Shown: piece after piece, positions 24,701-34,395 of the stretch
How positions within the stretch are numbered: position 1 is the first letter of the stretch
Layout of the letters: the number at the start of each line of letters is the position of its first letter
Assembly (NCBI GenBank): GCA_028753945.1
Contig: JAPNXP010000016.1
Span: forward strand, 310,001-374,000
DNA: 64,000 nucleotides
Direction of reading: 5' to 3'
DNA from: Hexactinellida sp. DTS-2022
Lineage: Eukaryota; Porifera; Hexactinellida
The notes under the pieces: model-generated
The model's database searches: none
What the model was told of the DNA's origin: nothing
Seen by the model: the letters and a program-made list of their open reading frames with translations, nothing else
Program-made: the position numbers and the translations under genes

Positions 24701-27700
24701 GTCGTTTTCGTATCGCTTTTGGGAACGTTGGGCCTATTTGGCTTGGGGTTTCCCGGGCGAGATGGCTTGACTGGAGCGATTGATTTCGAGGATGGGGGTG
24801 GTTTATCTATTTGGGATGCTGGAGGGGGGGCGCGTTTTGAAGGGGCAAGGGGCTTGTTTGCTGGGGGGGCCACAGGGCGTCTTGGTGATGGTTTTGCATA
24901 CACAATCGGTTCGGTCGATTCCGCGGTTTTAACCACCTTCACTTGATTTGCGGATTCCGGGTGTGCTTGAACTGGTTTGAGGGATGTTTTGGCCGTGATG
25001 GGTGGTGGGGGTGCTTTCCTAATTGACGGATTTGTATCTGTCACAGGTGGTGCAACAGGATCATGGTGTATAATTTCGGGTGCAGGAGGTGCAGATTGTG
25101 GCTCTTCAGTGTTTGCGACAATCGGGACTTCTGATGCAGGCCGTCCCGGACGGGGAGGTGGTGGAAATCGAGATGGCGGTTTAGATGTCGGTTCAGATTC
25201 GATAGATTTCTTATGCGTCTTATCCGTGGCTTCTTTCTCCAGAATATTCGACAGAAAAATATCGGACGGAGGAGATGTAGGCCGATTCGGTCCCCTCTCG
25301 TCGCTCTTCAATATGGTAGGCGCCATGCTTGGCCTAGTGGGTGATGTCGCAATAGTTTCATTTGTTTCGGAGGGAATTTCAAAATTCATATAATTCTGCG
25401 GTTTGGGAGGCACCGGTTTTGAGGTGATAGGAGGCGGCAGAGTGGTGTCGGTGGAAGGTTCGCCTACAGGTCGCGAGACCAAGTGAAAGGGATGTGCCGC
25501 GGTGATTGGTTGGGCGGAAATAATAGTCACATCCTTATTCGCAGTAGAGGGGGGTGGGGTAGGGTGCTTTTGAGGTTTGTTCGTCGGGGCAGGGGGTGGA
25601 CCATGTTGTCCCGCTTGTGGGGGCAGCGGGGGAGGGGGCCGGCTGCTACCTGATTTTCTGGATGAGGGATGGTTGGGCGGTAGAGGGGGAGGATCTCTTG
25701 AAGTAACAGGCTGGTCTGATGACATTGTAAACGCGTTACAGTTGCAGTATGTATCGTTAGGCTATTGTATAAAGTAAAGGAGTAAAGGGCCATTCAAACG
25801 ATAACGCTTCCAAAGTTGGGGTTAACCAATATGTGAGAAAGCATCCTTTTGCATAATAAAGGGTAAAAAGCGTGAGGGGGTCCTAATTTTCAGGAAATTT
25901 GCGTTACCTAACATTTGAACGACCCTTAAATAATAGAATGCAAAAGTTAGTCAAATATGATTTTATTTGTTATCATGTGTGTTGGTTCAGTTTAATTATG
26001 AATCTGATCAATTCGGGGAAATTAGCAAATTGGTTGCCATTTCTAAGGACATGAAAGGACACACTGGATGTTTCGTGAAATAATAAAATGCGTGAGTTAT
26101 GTATGATTGATAGAATAGCGACAATTTAATATGAATTTATCCCAAAAGGAATTCATACTAATATTATATTAGCAGATTTCCTATAGGGACCTCTCTATGT
26201 AGTGGAGCGACATTTGGTTATACTGGGGTATTTGTATGGCGGTTTACATACCATTTTTGATAGAACCTCAATGCATAATTCCTATCACACAACTACACCT
26301 TCTAAGTATTCCATGTAGGGGCGGATCCAGAAATTATTCAAAGGGGGGGTTGTCATTTTATAAAAAAATACCACATTAACAGCTGGGGGTCTGGGGGCTT
26401 CGCCCCTGGAAGCAAGATACGATATAATGCTATTTACCCAACTTTCAATACCTAACAAATGCGATGCTTAGTGGATTATTCTGGACATTTCGAAAATTTA
26501 CGAGACCATATGTCACACTTGGACATTGTTTCTTAGGATGGCCCAAATTCCCAGCAAGGGTTCTGAGGACGATGTAATACCCCCACATTTGGGGCGAGGA
26601 GGGATTATTAATTAAAGACAATATGTAGTCCTGAGATCAAATAACTATAAAGGTCCATACTATACTATTAGAAGTTATTAGTAATTTGGAAAATAATCAA
26701 ATAGTATTAGAGGTCAGGGACACTAATTGAGGTAATTATAGCATCTGACACAACTGCACACTAATTAAGACAGAGTATAGTGAAAATCAAAGGGAGGGTT
26801 GCAAACCCCCCTGGAAGCGTCATACAACAGGTGTAATGATAATAGATATAGTATTGTACCTGTTTCGCAGAACTCCCCAGTATACCCAGCTGAACAGTAG
26901 CAGGTAAAACTTCCAATTTGATTAACACAGTCACCGAATGAACAGTTAGAAGTTGGGCAATTGTTAATAACTACAGAAGAGCGTGTTTAAATCACAATCC
27001 ATGGTTTAGAATCAAATAATTTGATTTCTCGCTTACTTTGTGAGCAATTCTTCCCTTCATAACCTAACTCACAGATACAGTCATAATCTGTCATGTGGTT
27101 ATTACAAGCTCCGTTAGTGCAGGGGTCTGGGATGCAGAGGTTGATTGCTAGAAATAAACAATGACAAGTAACTAACGTACAAATAAATGAATAATAAACA
27201 AACAAATAACAAATAACAAATAAACAAACCAAACAAATAAATAAATGAAAAATTAACGAACGAATATAATACTGTAAACGTAAACAAAGGAATTATCATA
27301 CTATATCGACCAACACCTTTTCTTATGTAATTTTCAGCCACAGGCAATGTCTTAGAATTTCAAAGATTACTTTTTGCGAAGTCAGGTATTGAAAAGTGTT
27401 GCTCAATATTTAAGTATGTCCATTAACAAACAAACAAACAAACAAACCTGTTTCACAGTTGGTACCAGTATATCCGTCAAAACAAGTACACGAATACTGG
27501 TTAATGCCAGTGGTAGTACAGACGCCATTGTTACATACTCCTGGGTTGTGTTCACAGAATTTAGTATCTATCAATATATAATAAAGTGAAGAATAAAATA
27601 AATAAAGTAGTCGTATAATAAAATAAAAATTACATACCTTGGTCACAATTAGTGCCTTGATAATCTGGATGGCATTTGCAGTTAAAAGCAGCATCACAGA

Positions 27701-30700
27701 ATCCACCGTTCGAATCTAAAACGCAAGCAGATTATAAATAGGCGTCGACAATAGAGATTAAGTAATTATACCAACCGCAGGTAGGACTTGGAATGCATTT
27801 GCTGCATGTAGCACCCTCCCATCCACTGTTACAGCTAGGAGAGAATGGAATTCATAAAAATAATACATTGACAAAAACATTTATATAAAAACTCACATGC
27901 AAGTGAATGGTGTAGTACAACCACCATTGAGACAGCCATTACTACAGATAGCTACAGATATGGTAATAGTTAGAATGGATAGATAAAACTATAAATTTTA
28001 CATAAGTCAAGTAAATTGTGAAATTTTAAAAGAAAGGTCGCATCCATCATAATATGAATGTATTCGCGGAAACCCAATTACGTATTAATAGATAAAATAT
28101 CACCATGGAAAAAATTTAGGATAACATCATGGATAAAACTCACGTGTCCTGCAGTTACTCCCAGAATATCCATAATTACACACAAATGACCCATCATTTG
28201 GATTGCATGTGTAATGTCCCAGTGCAACGCTATTTTGTGCTACACAATACATGCTACACAAACTGCCATAGTAATTTGCGGAACAAGTTAAGGTCTTCGA
28301 TACCGTCATTATGCTACCAAAAGTCCCTGTGAAAGTGCTGATAGTAGATAGACTTGATGATGACGTCACTGAGAAGTCGATTACAAATCTGTCAATCAGG
28401 TCATTACCGGAAATGGAATCTCCATCAAAAACAACAACGAATAGCTGCATCACGCCCTGTATAAATACACAATATATACGTAAATGAGAATCCATGGTTA
28501 TTTATATCTCATCGCCAAAGCCATAAATTCGTTTTCGGTGAACTTTAAAACACAAAGGAATTTTTAGTTTATACGATTTAAGTTCTTATTTAAACTAAAG
28601 ACATCCGAAACTGTATAATTACAATGCCTTGGTCCCGTTTGAATTCTAAAAGAATTAAACGACAGTTTACTCAAGTTCTTATGGCTTAAATTATTTCAGA
28701 AAATGTCATAACTTTTTAATCAATTTGATCTCAAAAATGATATTCAATTCGTGCTCAGTCACTCATTTAGATTATTTTGTGCCTCAACAGTTTACCTGAT
28801 GCTTCCAAGCACTTTTAATATGGATAGATTCAGAATTCCAAATATTCCGGGTAGACATTAAAAGAAATAAAAAAACGATCATTAATAAATAGTGAACTCC
28901 CGTTATAACGAAATGGAAATTTCCCCCTAGACCACTAAATGGAATAAATATTATCCGCTTATAACGAATATCCGGATATAACGAAGGAATTTACAGGTCC
29001 CAAGCACTTCGTTATAACGAGAGTTGACTGTAGTTGAAGTGCTTAAAGTGAGCCAGAAATTCTAACTTGTGGTAATAAATTGTGACCACAAAGAAAGAAA
29101 AATTGGTCCACGATAAGCATCATAAGAAATTTGAATTTTCCCGAATAAGCGCCGGGTCAATAAAAATGGCATTTGCATGACAAAATGAATACCCATTAAT
29201 TGATAACCGAAGTGTAATTATGACGAATTTCGGTATAATTACTACCGCTGAGACCCATTAGAATCCATCTAAATATTATTTTCTGGATTTTAAAATTGTG
29301 TAATTGTGTAGCCCTGGAAACAATAAATATGCTACTTAAGTTATTACACTTCTGCTTACATTGAATGTGCTCGTAACGCCTAGCGTAAGAGGATTTGTTA
29401 CAGAATCTCCATTAAAAGTCGCAGAATTAAAATTGATAACATTCTGATCATTGTAGCGGTCAGTGGTCTGAGAAGAACTGCAACTAGTATCGGTAATAGA
29501 TGTCAAATAGTTGCGCCAGCAGAATATGAAGAAAGGGTCACAATAACAGGAAAGAAAGTCACAGCATCCGCCTCCCGCGTCCGTCCCACTCGGCCTGGAG
29601 AAACTATGCACTTGCAATTTGAGAATACCGGCAGATTCTATCAGTGGGATCTGGAGATAAAAGGAAAGCTCATATTCAGGTCGGTCAGGCCAATAGCTTG
29701 GCCATTCTTACGTCACTAGTTAGGCCGGCCAATTCATGGCCCGGCCTGCCCACTTTATAAGTGCTTCAGCCGGTCCTGCTATGTCATGCTATTTTGACAA
29801 TTTAGTAATACAAAAAGGATGATCTGTCACACTTTGATTACTCCCACCTCCCTTGGAAAACTAAGCGGTCGTTCAAACTACACGTTGCGAAAAATTCCCG
29901 AAAATTCGAGACACTTCCCCTCACTATACTACGTCACCTTGTTTGACCATTTTGTTTGTTGATCACTGTCACACATTTTAACCACCTTGAAAGCATTACG
30001 TAACATTTGAACGGCCCATAATACAAATCAGGCTTAGACCGGGTCAAGATTTCATGACCCGGTAAGTAAGTATACAGTGACAAGCGATACCAAAGAAGTT
30101 TCAATTGAAGTACTATGTCTCATAAATATTAAACGCCCTACTATATTAGATGAATCTTTCTAAGTTTATAATTCTACAAACCAATAAAATTTAGAAATTA
30201 CTTATATAGAGCTCAGCTCTAGTAGAGTTCAGTTTTTCAGTATGTGTATTCAGGCACTGAGAAAGGTCAGTGTTTTTCCAAGCTTTGAAACTGACCTTTA
30301 GAAAGTAAGCCTGGGCTTTTAGTATGGGAAAAAATCTGAACTCTACAAAGCTCAGCTCTATATAAGGATTATCTAAAATTTAATTAGCGTTACTGTGGAG
30401 AACCGGGTAAAATCAGAAATTAAGTGACCCGGTGACCCGATCCAAGCCGGATCCGGTAGTGACCCGGAATTTTAGCGAATATTGTGCTCCGGTTGACCCG
30501 GTCATATGAAGTAATTCTTGTTTAAACGAAGTCGTCCTTTCAACTGCAAACGGATAAAGTACAGTCAACTCCCGTTATAACCAAGTCGGATATAATGAAG
30601 TACTGTACCTGTTTATAACGAAGTCATTCAATGGTCCGCAAATCCTTCTATCTTATTACATTATTAAAACTTCGGTTACAATGAAATGGATATAACGAAA

Positions 30701-31392
30701 TGCCGCTTATAACGATTTCATTTAAATTCCATATAGCCTCTAATCTATTCATTTTACTCCGGTTATAACGAATTCTGCTTATAACGAACTCCGGTTATAA
30801 CGAAATCCGTTCATATTGAACTTCGGTTACAACGAAATCCAACTTACAATGAACTCTTTTAAGATCGAACTCCGCTTATAACGAAATGAAACTCGGTCCC
30901 GAGCACTTCGTTATAACGGGAGTTGACTGTAGTTGATATTTCATGCTTTTAACAACTCCGCTAATACGGAATAAATTACGGGTCCCTCGGACTTGTTCAC
31001 AGTACAGTAAAACATCCTTGACGAATAATCTCGTGATCAGAGGCGGTCCCAGCATTCGGGGCAAAAGGCCAAAAGCCCCAGTTAAAACATAATTCCCCGG
31101 GCCCCAGCCAAGTAGTTAGTATAATTCCCGGTTGGACAAATCCTCTGCTCGTGATATGTAATGCTTTCCTCGGTACCAAATTTGATGTACAAGATTTTAG
31201 ATTTAACCTAATTCTCGGTTAAGAGAGACCTATCTGAGAGAAAACATTTTTCCGGTACCATGGAGGTCTGTAAAATGTAAAATGAAAAGGGAATATCGAT
31301 GTTTCAAATATAAACGTTGGTCACTAGCAAATTTCTACGTAAATTTAACTCACCACAAAAGCAATCGAAAACAGACACAAAACAAACTTCAT
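14614..31392 (-). CDS. Delta: Delta/Jagged-type Notch ligand, 20 exons, 1026 residues
   Basis: Exons on the minus strand: 31392-31354, 29650-29360, 28456-28144, 27951-27897, 27834-27776, 27715-27638, 27567-27448, 27147-27037, 26970-26860, 23197-23084, 22780-22666, 22346-22204, 20773-20551, 20460-20324, 19984-19832, 18533-18414, 17893-17780, 17401-17180, 15707-15564, 15032-14614. All borders are GT-AG, phases match throughout, and the sum is 3081 bases. Order: signal peptide; MNNL domain (AGILKLQVHSFS, then paired Cys); DSL domain with six Cys at about 168, 177, 181, 194, 203 and 212; 16 EGF-like repeats, several calcium-type (DIDEC, DINEC), the last lacking its sixth Cys; TM at about 848-868; tail of about 155 residues with two NPxY motifs. 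It is a cell-surface ligand for Notch. There is no Jagged-type VWC module before the membrane, so Delta is preferred despite the high EGF number. A complete second gene sits inside intron 9. Confidence 0.9.
15359..15484. mobile_element. MITE, family ATCGGCCAACACCTT, in Delta last intron
   Basis: ACTTATATATCGGCCAAAAC at the left and GGTGTTGGCCGATATATAAG at the right are near-perfect inverted repeats. Confidence 0.75.
16357..17165 (+). mobile_element. Helitron-like element, interrupted by a MITE
   Basis: Starts TCTATATTATTAAAACTCG, continues with a GTTTG-type run and ACCGCATTTAACATTGAG, and ends in a GC-rich stem region near CCGAAGGGCTCGT. Further copies lie at 17960-18275, 20796-21125 and, in reverse, 61825-62330. 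TC at the start and a 3' hairpin are Helitron traits; there is no Rep/helicase coding. It lies in the Delta intron 15708-17179. Confidence 0.5.
16491..16890. mobile_element. TA-flanked MITE nested in the Helitron-like element
   Basis: CAGTACATAATGGATATAG is inverted at the right end (CCATTATGTACTG). TA flanks both sides, and the surrounding Helitron-like sequence resumes after it. A related partial copy is at about 31900-31975. Confidence 0.75.
17960..18275 (+). mobile_element. Helitron-like copy
   Basis: Shares the AATCAATTGTTG start, the GTTTG run, the ACCGCATTTATATTGAGATG block and the terminal stem region (CGAAATCGAAGGGGTCATAA) with the copy at 16357. It lies in a Delta intron. Confidence 0.45.
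18654..18913. mobile_element. hAT-like element CACTGGCGGATTC
   Basis: Ends ACTGGCGGATTCTTG and AGGAATCCGCCGATG are inverted. Flanks GAGTTGAC (18646-18653) and GTGTTGAC (18914-18921) form an 8-bp duplication with one mismatch. It lies in the Delta intron 18534-19831. Confidence 0.65.
20796..21125 (+). mobile_element. Helitron-like copy
   Basis: TCTATATTATAAAAACTCGA start, GTTTG run and the GTGTTAAAGTGATGGGG block. The end near AGACGGAATGGCTCG is diverged. It lies in Delta intron 20774-22203. Confidence 0.45.
23506..25725 (-). CDS. SH3D19: SH3D19/Eve-1-like adaptor with five SH3 domains, nested in Delta intron 9
   Basis: A single 739-residue frame. Residues 1-360 are proline-rich with many PPPLPP and PxxP-type ligands. 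Five SH3 domains follow, at about 371-428 (lacks the ALYDY signature), 442-497, 514-571, 598-652 and 681-735; the last has the classic KALYDYNE, EEWFEGEF and FPASFVEVV elements. A proline-rich N-terminus plus five C-terminal SH3 domains is the SH3D19 (Eve-1/EBP) layout; in vertebrates that protein binds ADAM proteases and endophilin and affects ectodomain shedding and endocytosis. The gene lies wholly within the 3.66 kb Delta intron 23198-26859 on the same strand, with no intron of its own. Other multi-SH3 adaptors (CIN85, ARGBP2 families) have three SH3 domains and fit less well. The start is the first ATG of the frame. Confidence 0.85.
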   Translation of the reverse strand: MSSDQPVTSRDPPPLPPNHPSSRKSGSSRPPPPLPPQAGQHGPPPAPTNKPQKHPTPPPSTANKDVTIISAQPITAAHPFHLVSRPVGEPSTDTTLPPPITSKPVPPKPQNYMNFEIPSETNETIATSPTRPSMAPTILKSDERGPNRPTSPPSDIFLSNILEKEATDKTHKKSIESEPTSKPPSRFPPPPRPGRPASEVPIVANTEEPQSAPPAPEIIHHDPVAPPVTDTNPSIRKAPPPPITAKTSLKPVQAHPESANQVKVVKTAESTEPIVYAKPSPRRPVAPPANKPLAPSKRAPPPASQIDKPPPSSKSIAPVKPSRPGNPKPNRPNVPKSDTKTTNAVQLKAPSLPPRPEPGHPLYKYVCAEPHGFALIHYPSNHQDMLSISKGEFLMLLERLDNNWYYCANEGDDEGLVLASNIKVVRKLPDEGGQIISEDKPFAVATHDYTSGVDGDLNFKKGDVVFLVKYLSETWIEGECERTRAIGMFPKSQVEIVTDLEEGPPNPEDYMEGPRAKVIFDFPGVHPEDLPLFTGGFVYLLEKLGDGWYKGILPGGNEEGIFPEAFIEVIEALPDIPKEIVEKPSEPPVKVDTGNTGYTGSALYDFPGGTEGDLSFNAGDVIYNITSVTDEWLQGELNGIEGIFPVSFIEKINTTPSVIVDKPNTDIKFAKTMQINEELLPRAKALYDYNENVSGDLNFKSGDMICLLQKLNEEWFEGEFNGVVGNFPASFVEVVLPLP
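25787..25926. mobile_element. MITE upstream of the nested SH3 gene
   Basis: GGGCCATTCAAACG at the left and CATTTGAACGACCC at the right are inverted. The left end is about 60 bp from the SH3 gene start codon. Related ends (GGCCGTTCAAA, GTTACGTAAC) recur at about 1620, 4690, 6346, 7270, 29866-30021, 56795 and 58165. Confidence 0.6.
26316..26820. mobile_element. hAT-like element GGGGCGGATCCAG, copy 1
   Basis: Begins TAGGGGCGGATCCAG and shares roughly 400 bp (GATGCTTAGTGGATTATTCT, CCCACATTTGGGGCGAGGAG and further blocks) with 32026-32798 and part with 52782-53035. It lies in Delta intron 9, upstream of the nested SH3 gene. The right end is not well defined. Confidence 0.6.
27301..27415. mobile_element. 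MITE, family ATCGGCCAACACCTT
   Basis: CTATATCGACCAACACCTTT at the left and a decayed inverse at the right, in the Delta intron between exons 27147 and 27448. Confidence 0.55.
28144..29650 (-). other. MNNL and DSL exons of the Delta gene
   Basis: Exon 2 (29650-29360, 97 codons) holds the MNNL/C2-like N-terminal domain, with CCDFLSCYCDPFFIFC as its Cys cluster. Exon 3 (28456-28144) finishes it and carries the full DSL module: Cys spacing 8, 3, 12, 8 and 8, with the landmark residues NYYG, GHYTC and GYSG. This is the Notch-contacting head of the ligand and the strongest evidence for the gene's identity. Exons 4 and 5 then code the first EGF repeat, with the PICSNGC start typical of DSL ligands. 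Confidence 0.9.
28891..29030. mobile_element. TA-flanked pogo-like MITE
   Basis: GTGAACTCCCGTTATAACGA at the left is inverted at the right (TCGTTATAACGAGAGTTGAC); flanks are TA. It lies in Delta intron 2. Confidence 0.65.
30201..30367. mobile_element. MITE CTTATATAGAGCT, copy 1
   Basis: Inverted ends CTTATATAGAGCTCAGC and GCTCAGCTCTATATAAG, with TAGAGTTCAG/CTGAACTCTA inside. Closely similar to 56257-56422 in an RRM1 intron. It lies in Delta intron 1. Confidence 0.75.
30562..30929. mobile_element. TA-flanked pogo-like element with internal repeat array
   Basis: CAGTCAACTCCCGTTATAAC and its inverse GTTATAACGGGAGTTGACTG form the ends, with TA on both sides. The interior repeats a unit like TATAACGAAATCCGCT many times at about 20-bp spacing. 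Same family as 28891-29030, but longer through internal amplification. Confidence 0.7.
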
Positions 31393-32025
31393 ATTTAATA
31401 AACAAATGGAATATCAGTAACACGACCTATTTAGAATTTATAATAATTCAATATGTACTTTGTGATTAACAATTACATTCAAACTTATCCTCTCCTATTT
31501 CAACTTATACAATGCATAAATCAATGATACATACCTCAGCACATTATCTGTTGCTGGTCTGATGATACGTCGTAATGATATAACCAAAAAGGGTGGTATT
31601 GAGTGTAATGAAATCAATACTACTTCGTGAACAGAAATGGCACGTATTAATTAACAATTTATGTATAGGTGTACGTGTAAGCTAAATACAAACTTGTAGA
31701 TTTGAATATTAAATATTAGCGCAAATCTTATACATATTTTTTATATTTTTGTAGCCATTGATACAAAAAAGTATATTTAAAAAATAGGTATTGGAACATC
31801 ACTGATTTTCAAACGATTTGAATGGTTATGTTGCAGACTTGCAGTGCAAGTGCGAATTGGGTGTATTCGCGAATTATCCAATGTATTTGAGAATACAGTA
31901 CATAATGGATATAGTGATAATGGTGGAGACATGGGATTTTTGGCCAATATATCACTATATCCAATATGTGCTTAATTCGCGAATACACTGGTGCAAATCC
32001 GAATATTTATTAACTTGGCACATCC

Positions 32026-32798
32026 AGGGGCTTTGCCCCTGGAAGCCAGATATGATATAGTGCTATTTGTCCAATTTCAAATCCCGATCAAGTGCGCTAC
32101 TTAGTGGATTATTCTGGACATTTCAAAAATTTACGAGACCATATGTCACACTTGGACATTGTTTCTTAGGATGGCCCAAATTCCCAGCAAGGGTTGTGGG
32201 GGACGATGTAATACCCCCACATTTGGGGCGAGGAGGGATTATTAATTTAAGGCAATATGTAGTCCTGAGATGAAATAACTATAAGAGTCCATACTATACT
32301 ATTAGAAGCTAAGCAATTTATCTAGTATAAATAATAAATTAATGAAAATTATTAGGAATTTGGGAAATAATGAAAATTATTAGGAATTTGGGAAATAATC
32401 GAAAACTATTACAGGTTGAGGTCTCTAATTGCTAATTGAGGTAATTATATAATCTGGTACAACCATAGGCGCCGAAATGGGGGGGGGGGGTCAGGGGGGT
32501 GTTACCCCCCCTGGCCGAGGAGAATTCAGGGGAAAAAAATGGAAAATTATTCATTCCATAACGAGTTTGTACAAATATCAGTGGATGATGTATATATCTT
32601 TACAATTATGCCCATCAAACATTGATTTTATCCCCATAAGCATTGTTTTTTGAACTTTCACATTTGAATATTACGTCACACCCCCCCTAGCGTTTGAGAG
32701 TTTCGGCGCCCATGGGTACAACTGCAAACTAATTAGACAGAGTATAGTGGAAATCAAAGGTAATTTAAAATCAAAGGGGGGGTTGCAATCCGCCACTG
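32026..32798. mobile_element. hAT-like element GGGGCGGATCCAG, copy 2, interrupted
   Basis: Matches copy 1 from the GCCCCTGGAAG block onward and ends TTGCAATCCGCCACTG, the expected inverse terminus. It is split by the insertion at 32464-32714. Confidence 0.65.
32464..32714. mobile_element. 251-bp hAT-like MITE inserted in another element
   Basis: Ends CATAGGCGCCGAAA and TTTCGGCGCCCATG are inverted. GGTACAAC lies immediately on both sides (32456-32463 and 32715-32722), a perfect 8-bp duplication of the host repeat. Confidence 0.88.
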
Positions 32799-32860
32799 AT
32801 TGGCATACACACTTTCATTATCTTTCAACTGTTAATATGAATTCGCGAATACAATAAATT

Positions 32861-32989
32861 AGGGGTTTTTTAAGGATGAGACCTTGGTGTAACTCAACAC
32901 TGCAGAGGCCACGGCCGACCCGAATCGTGGTGTAACTCCAAAAAATCTTGGTGTAAATTTACACCAAGATCGGCCTTAAAAAAACCCTG
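32861..32989. mobile_element. MITE with TTGGTGTAA repeats, copy 1
   Basis: AGGGGTTTTTTAAGG at the left and CCTTAAAAAAACCCT at the right. TTGGTGTAA occurs several times in both orientations. Same family as 53863-53997. Confidence 0.65.
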
Positions 32990-33156
32990 CAACAAATATA
33001 ATGCAATGAAATACTATGGATAAGGCCACTGAATGGAAAAGTTTCGGAACATTTAAATTAACAAGAAATAAAATAATACACCAATACCATCCATGGTATA
33101 AAAGTTACTGTATATATACATAATCAAACAATCATATAAAACAATTATCACAAAAT

Positions 33157-33486
33157 CTACTCAAAAGGGATTTCATCATAAGAGATAGCATGATCTCCAT
33201 TCTTATCAAAGGTGTGTATCAACTGGTGAGTGATTATCCCCAATGTCCATTTATAACCTCCGCTTTCTTGAAGCAGAACACGGATTTCTGAATCGTCCAA
33301 TTTGTCATCTCCATTTCTGTCATAAGCACTGAACATTTTTTTAGCATCACTAGTGTATTTTTTCTTAGCCAATTCAAATATTTCCTCTCTAATTTGTTTT
33401 TCATTTGGGAGACAGTTCGATAGAGGGTATGTGAACAATAGTAGGGAGAGTAATAAAATAATTACATTCATATTCTCAAACGTCAA
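33157..33486 (-). CDS. Small secreted two-EF-hand protein
   Basis: 109 residues in one exon. Residues 6-25 (MNVIILLLSLLLFTYPLSNC) form a signal peptide, so translation may start at Met1 or Met6. Two canonical 12-residue EF-hand loops follow: DRNGDDKLDDSE (about 56-67) and DKNGDHAISYDE (about 94-105). Both have Asp at positions 1, 3/5-type ligands and Glu at position 12, so both should bind calcium. The protein is predicted to be secreted or lumenal. It has no KDEL-type signal; the end is IPFE. I cannot assign a named family; short calumenin-like or secreted calmodulin-like proteins are possible relatives. Confidence 0.75.
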   Translation of the reverse strand: MTFENMNVIILLLSLLLFTYPLSNCLPNEKQIREEIFELAKKKYTSDAKKMFSAYDRNGDDKLDDSEIRVLLQESGGYKWTLGIITHQLIHTFDKNGDHAISYDEIPFE

Positions 33487-34102
33487 TCAAAAATCTAGTA
33501 CTAGTATAATAGCCAGGAAATAAACTGGAAGTGGTTTTGAATATTTCATAAATATAAGACTATATATCCTATCGACTTTCAACCAATGCTTTTAGAGAAA
33601 AATTAGTAGAAAGTAGATAGGAAATTTAAAACCGCAGCTGGGCTGCGGGCTATTAATTAAATATACCTGGTTAGTGCGAACTACGAACATCAGGGGAACA
33701 TCAAAATGCGTTCGCCTTATCCAGAATTCGTATGAACTAAATATAATTTGTATTGAAAAGGTTTGAAGGGGACTGGAATAGTGTTCATATTTACCGGAAT
33801 TTCGTATAAACCGTTTCATAGTTATGAGGTTCTATTGTATTTACACGCTATTATGCTGTACTAATACATATCTGTTAACAACCAACCGTTTAACTTTAAT
33901 CCGTTAGATATTAATAACGCCTTCTAGCAATCAATATGACAGTGTATGAAATATCTCGTATATTTTAACCATGGATATTCTAGCCATGACAGTTTCGGTA
34001 CAATAAGTTATCAGTCGTACAGCTTTCTTGTAATGACAATCATAATACAGAGCAATATTATTGAAACAGATTCAACCTCTTAATTAAATAATTAAAAGTA
34101 TA

Positions 34103-34395
34103 CACTCAAACCTCCGAGATACAGGCATCCTTATTGGTGTGAAGCCAATCTGAATATGTATTAATTTAACTAATAATGGAGTTTAATGACAAAATTCTAT
34201 AACAAATACATATCTTATATTATCCACCACAACCCATTAAAAACATCAGTTTAATATTTGAATGAATCAAGAAAATATGAATTTAGACACTTTGGGATTG
34301 CACATGTACCAGCTAATGTATTTCTGAGATCCGGGCAAATTCCCAGTTACGGGCACCCTCCGGACGACAGTGCCCGGATAAGGGAGGTTTGAGTG
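34103..34395. mobile_element. TA-flanked pogo-like element
   Basis: CACTCAAACCTCCGAG at the left and GGGAGGTTTGAGTG at the right, flanked by TA. Confidence 0.7.

Larger units (their letters stand above)
31393..33156. other. Intergenic between Delta start and the EF-hand gene
   Basis: No gene seen. It should contain the Delta promoter just right of 31392, but no convincing core motif is visible. Most of the rest is transposon-derived. Confidence 0.55.

Noticed and set aside
24719-25393. Glycine-rich plus-strand frames
   Set aside because: They are the complement of the proline-rich part of the SH3 gene.
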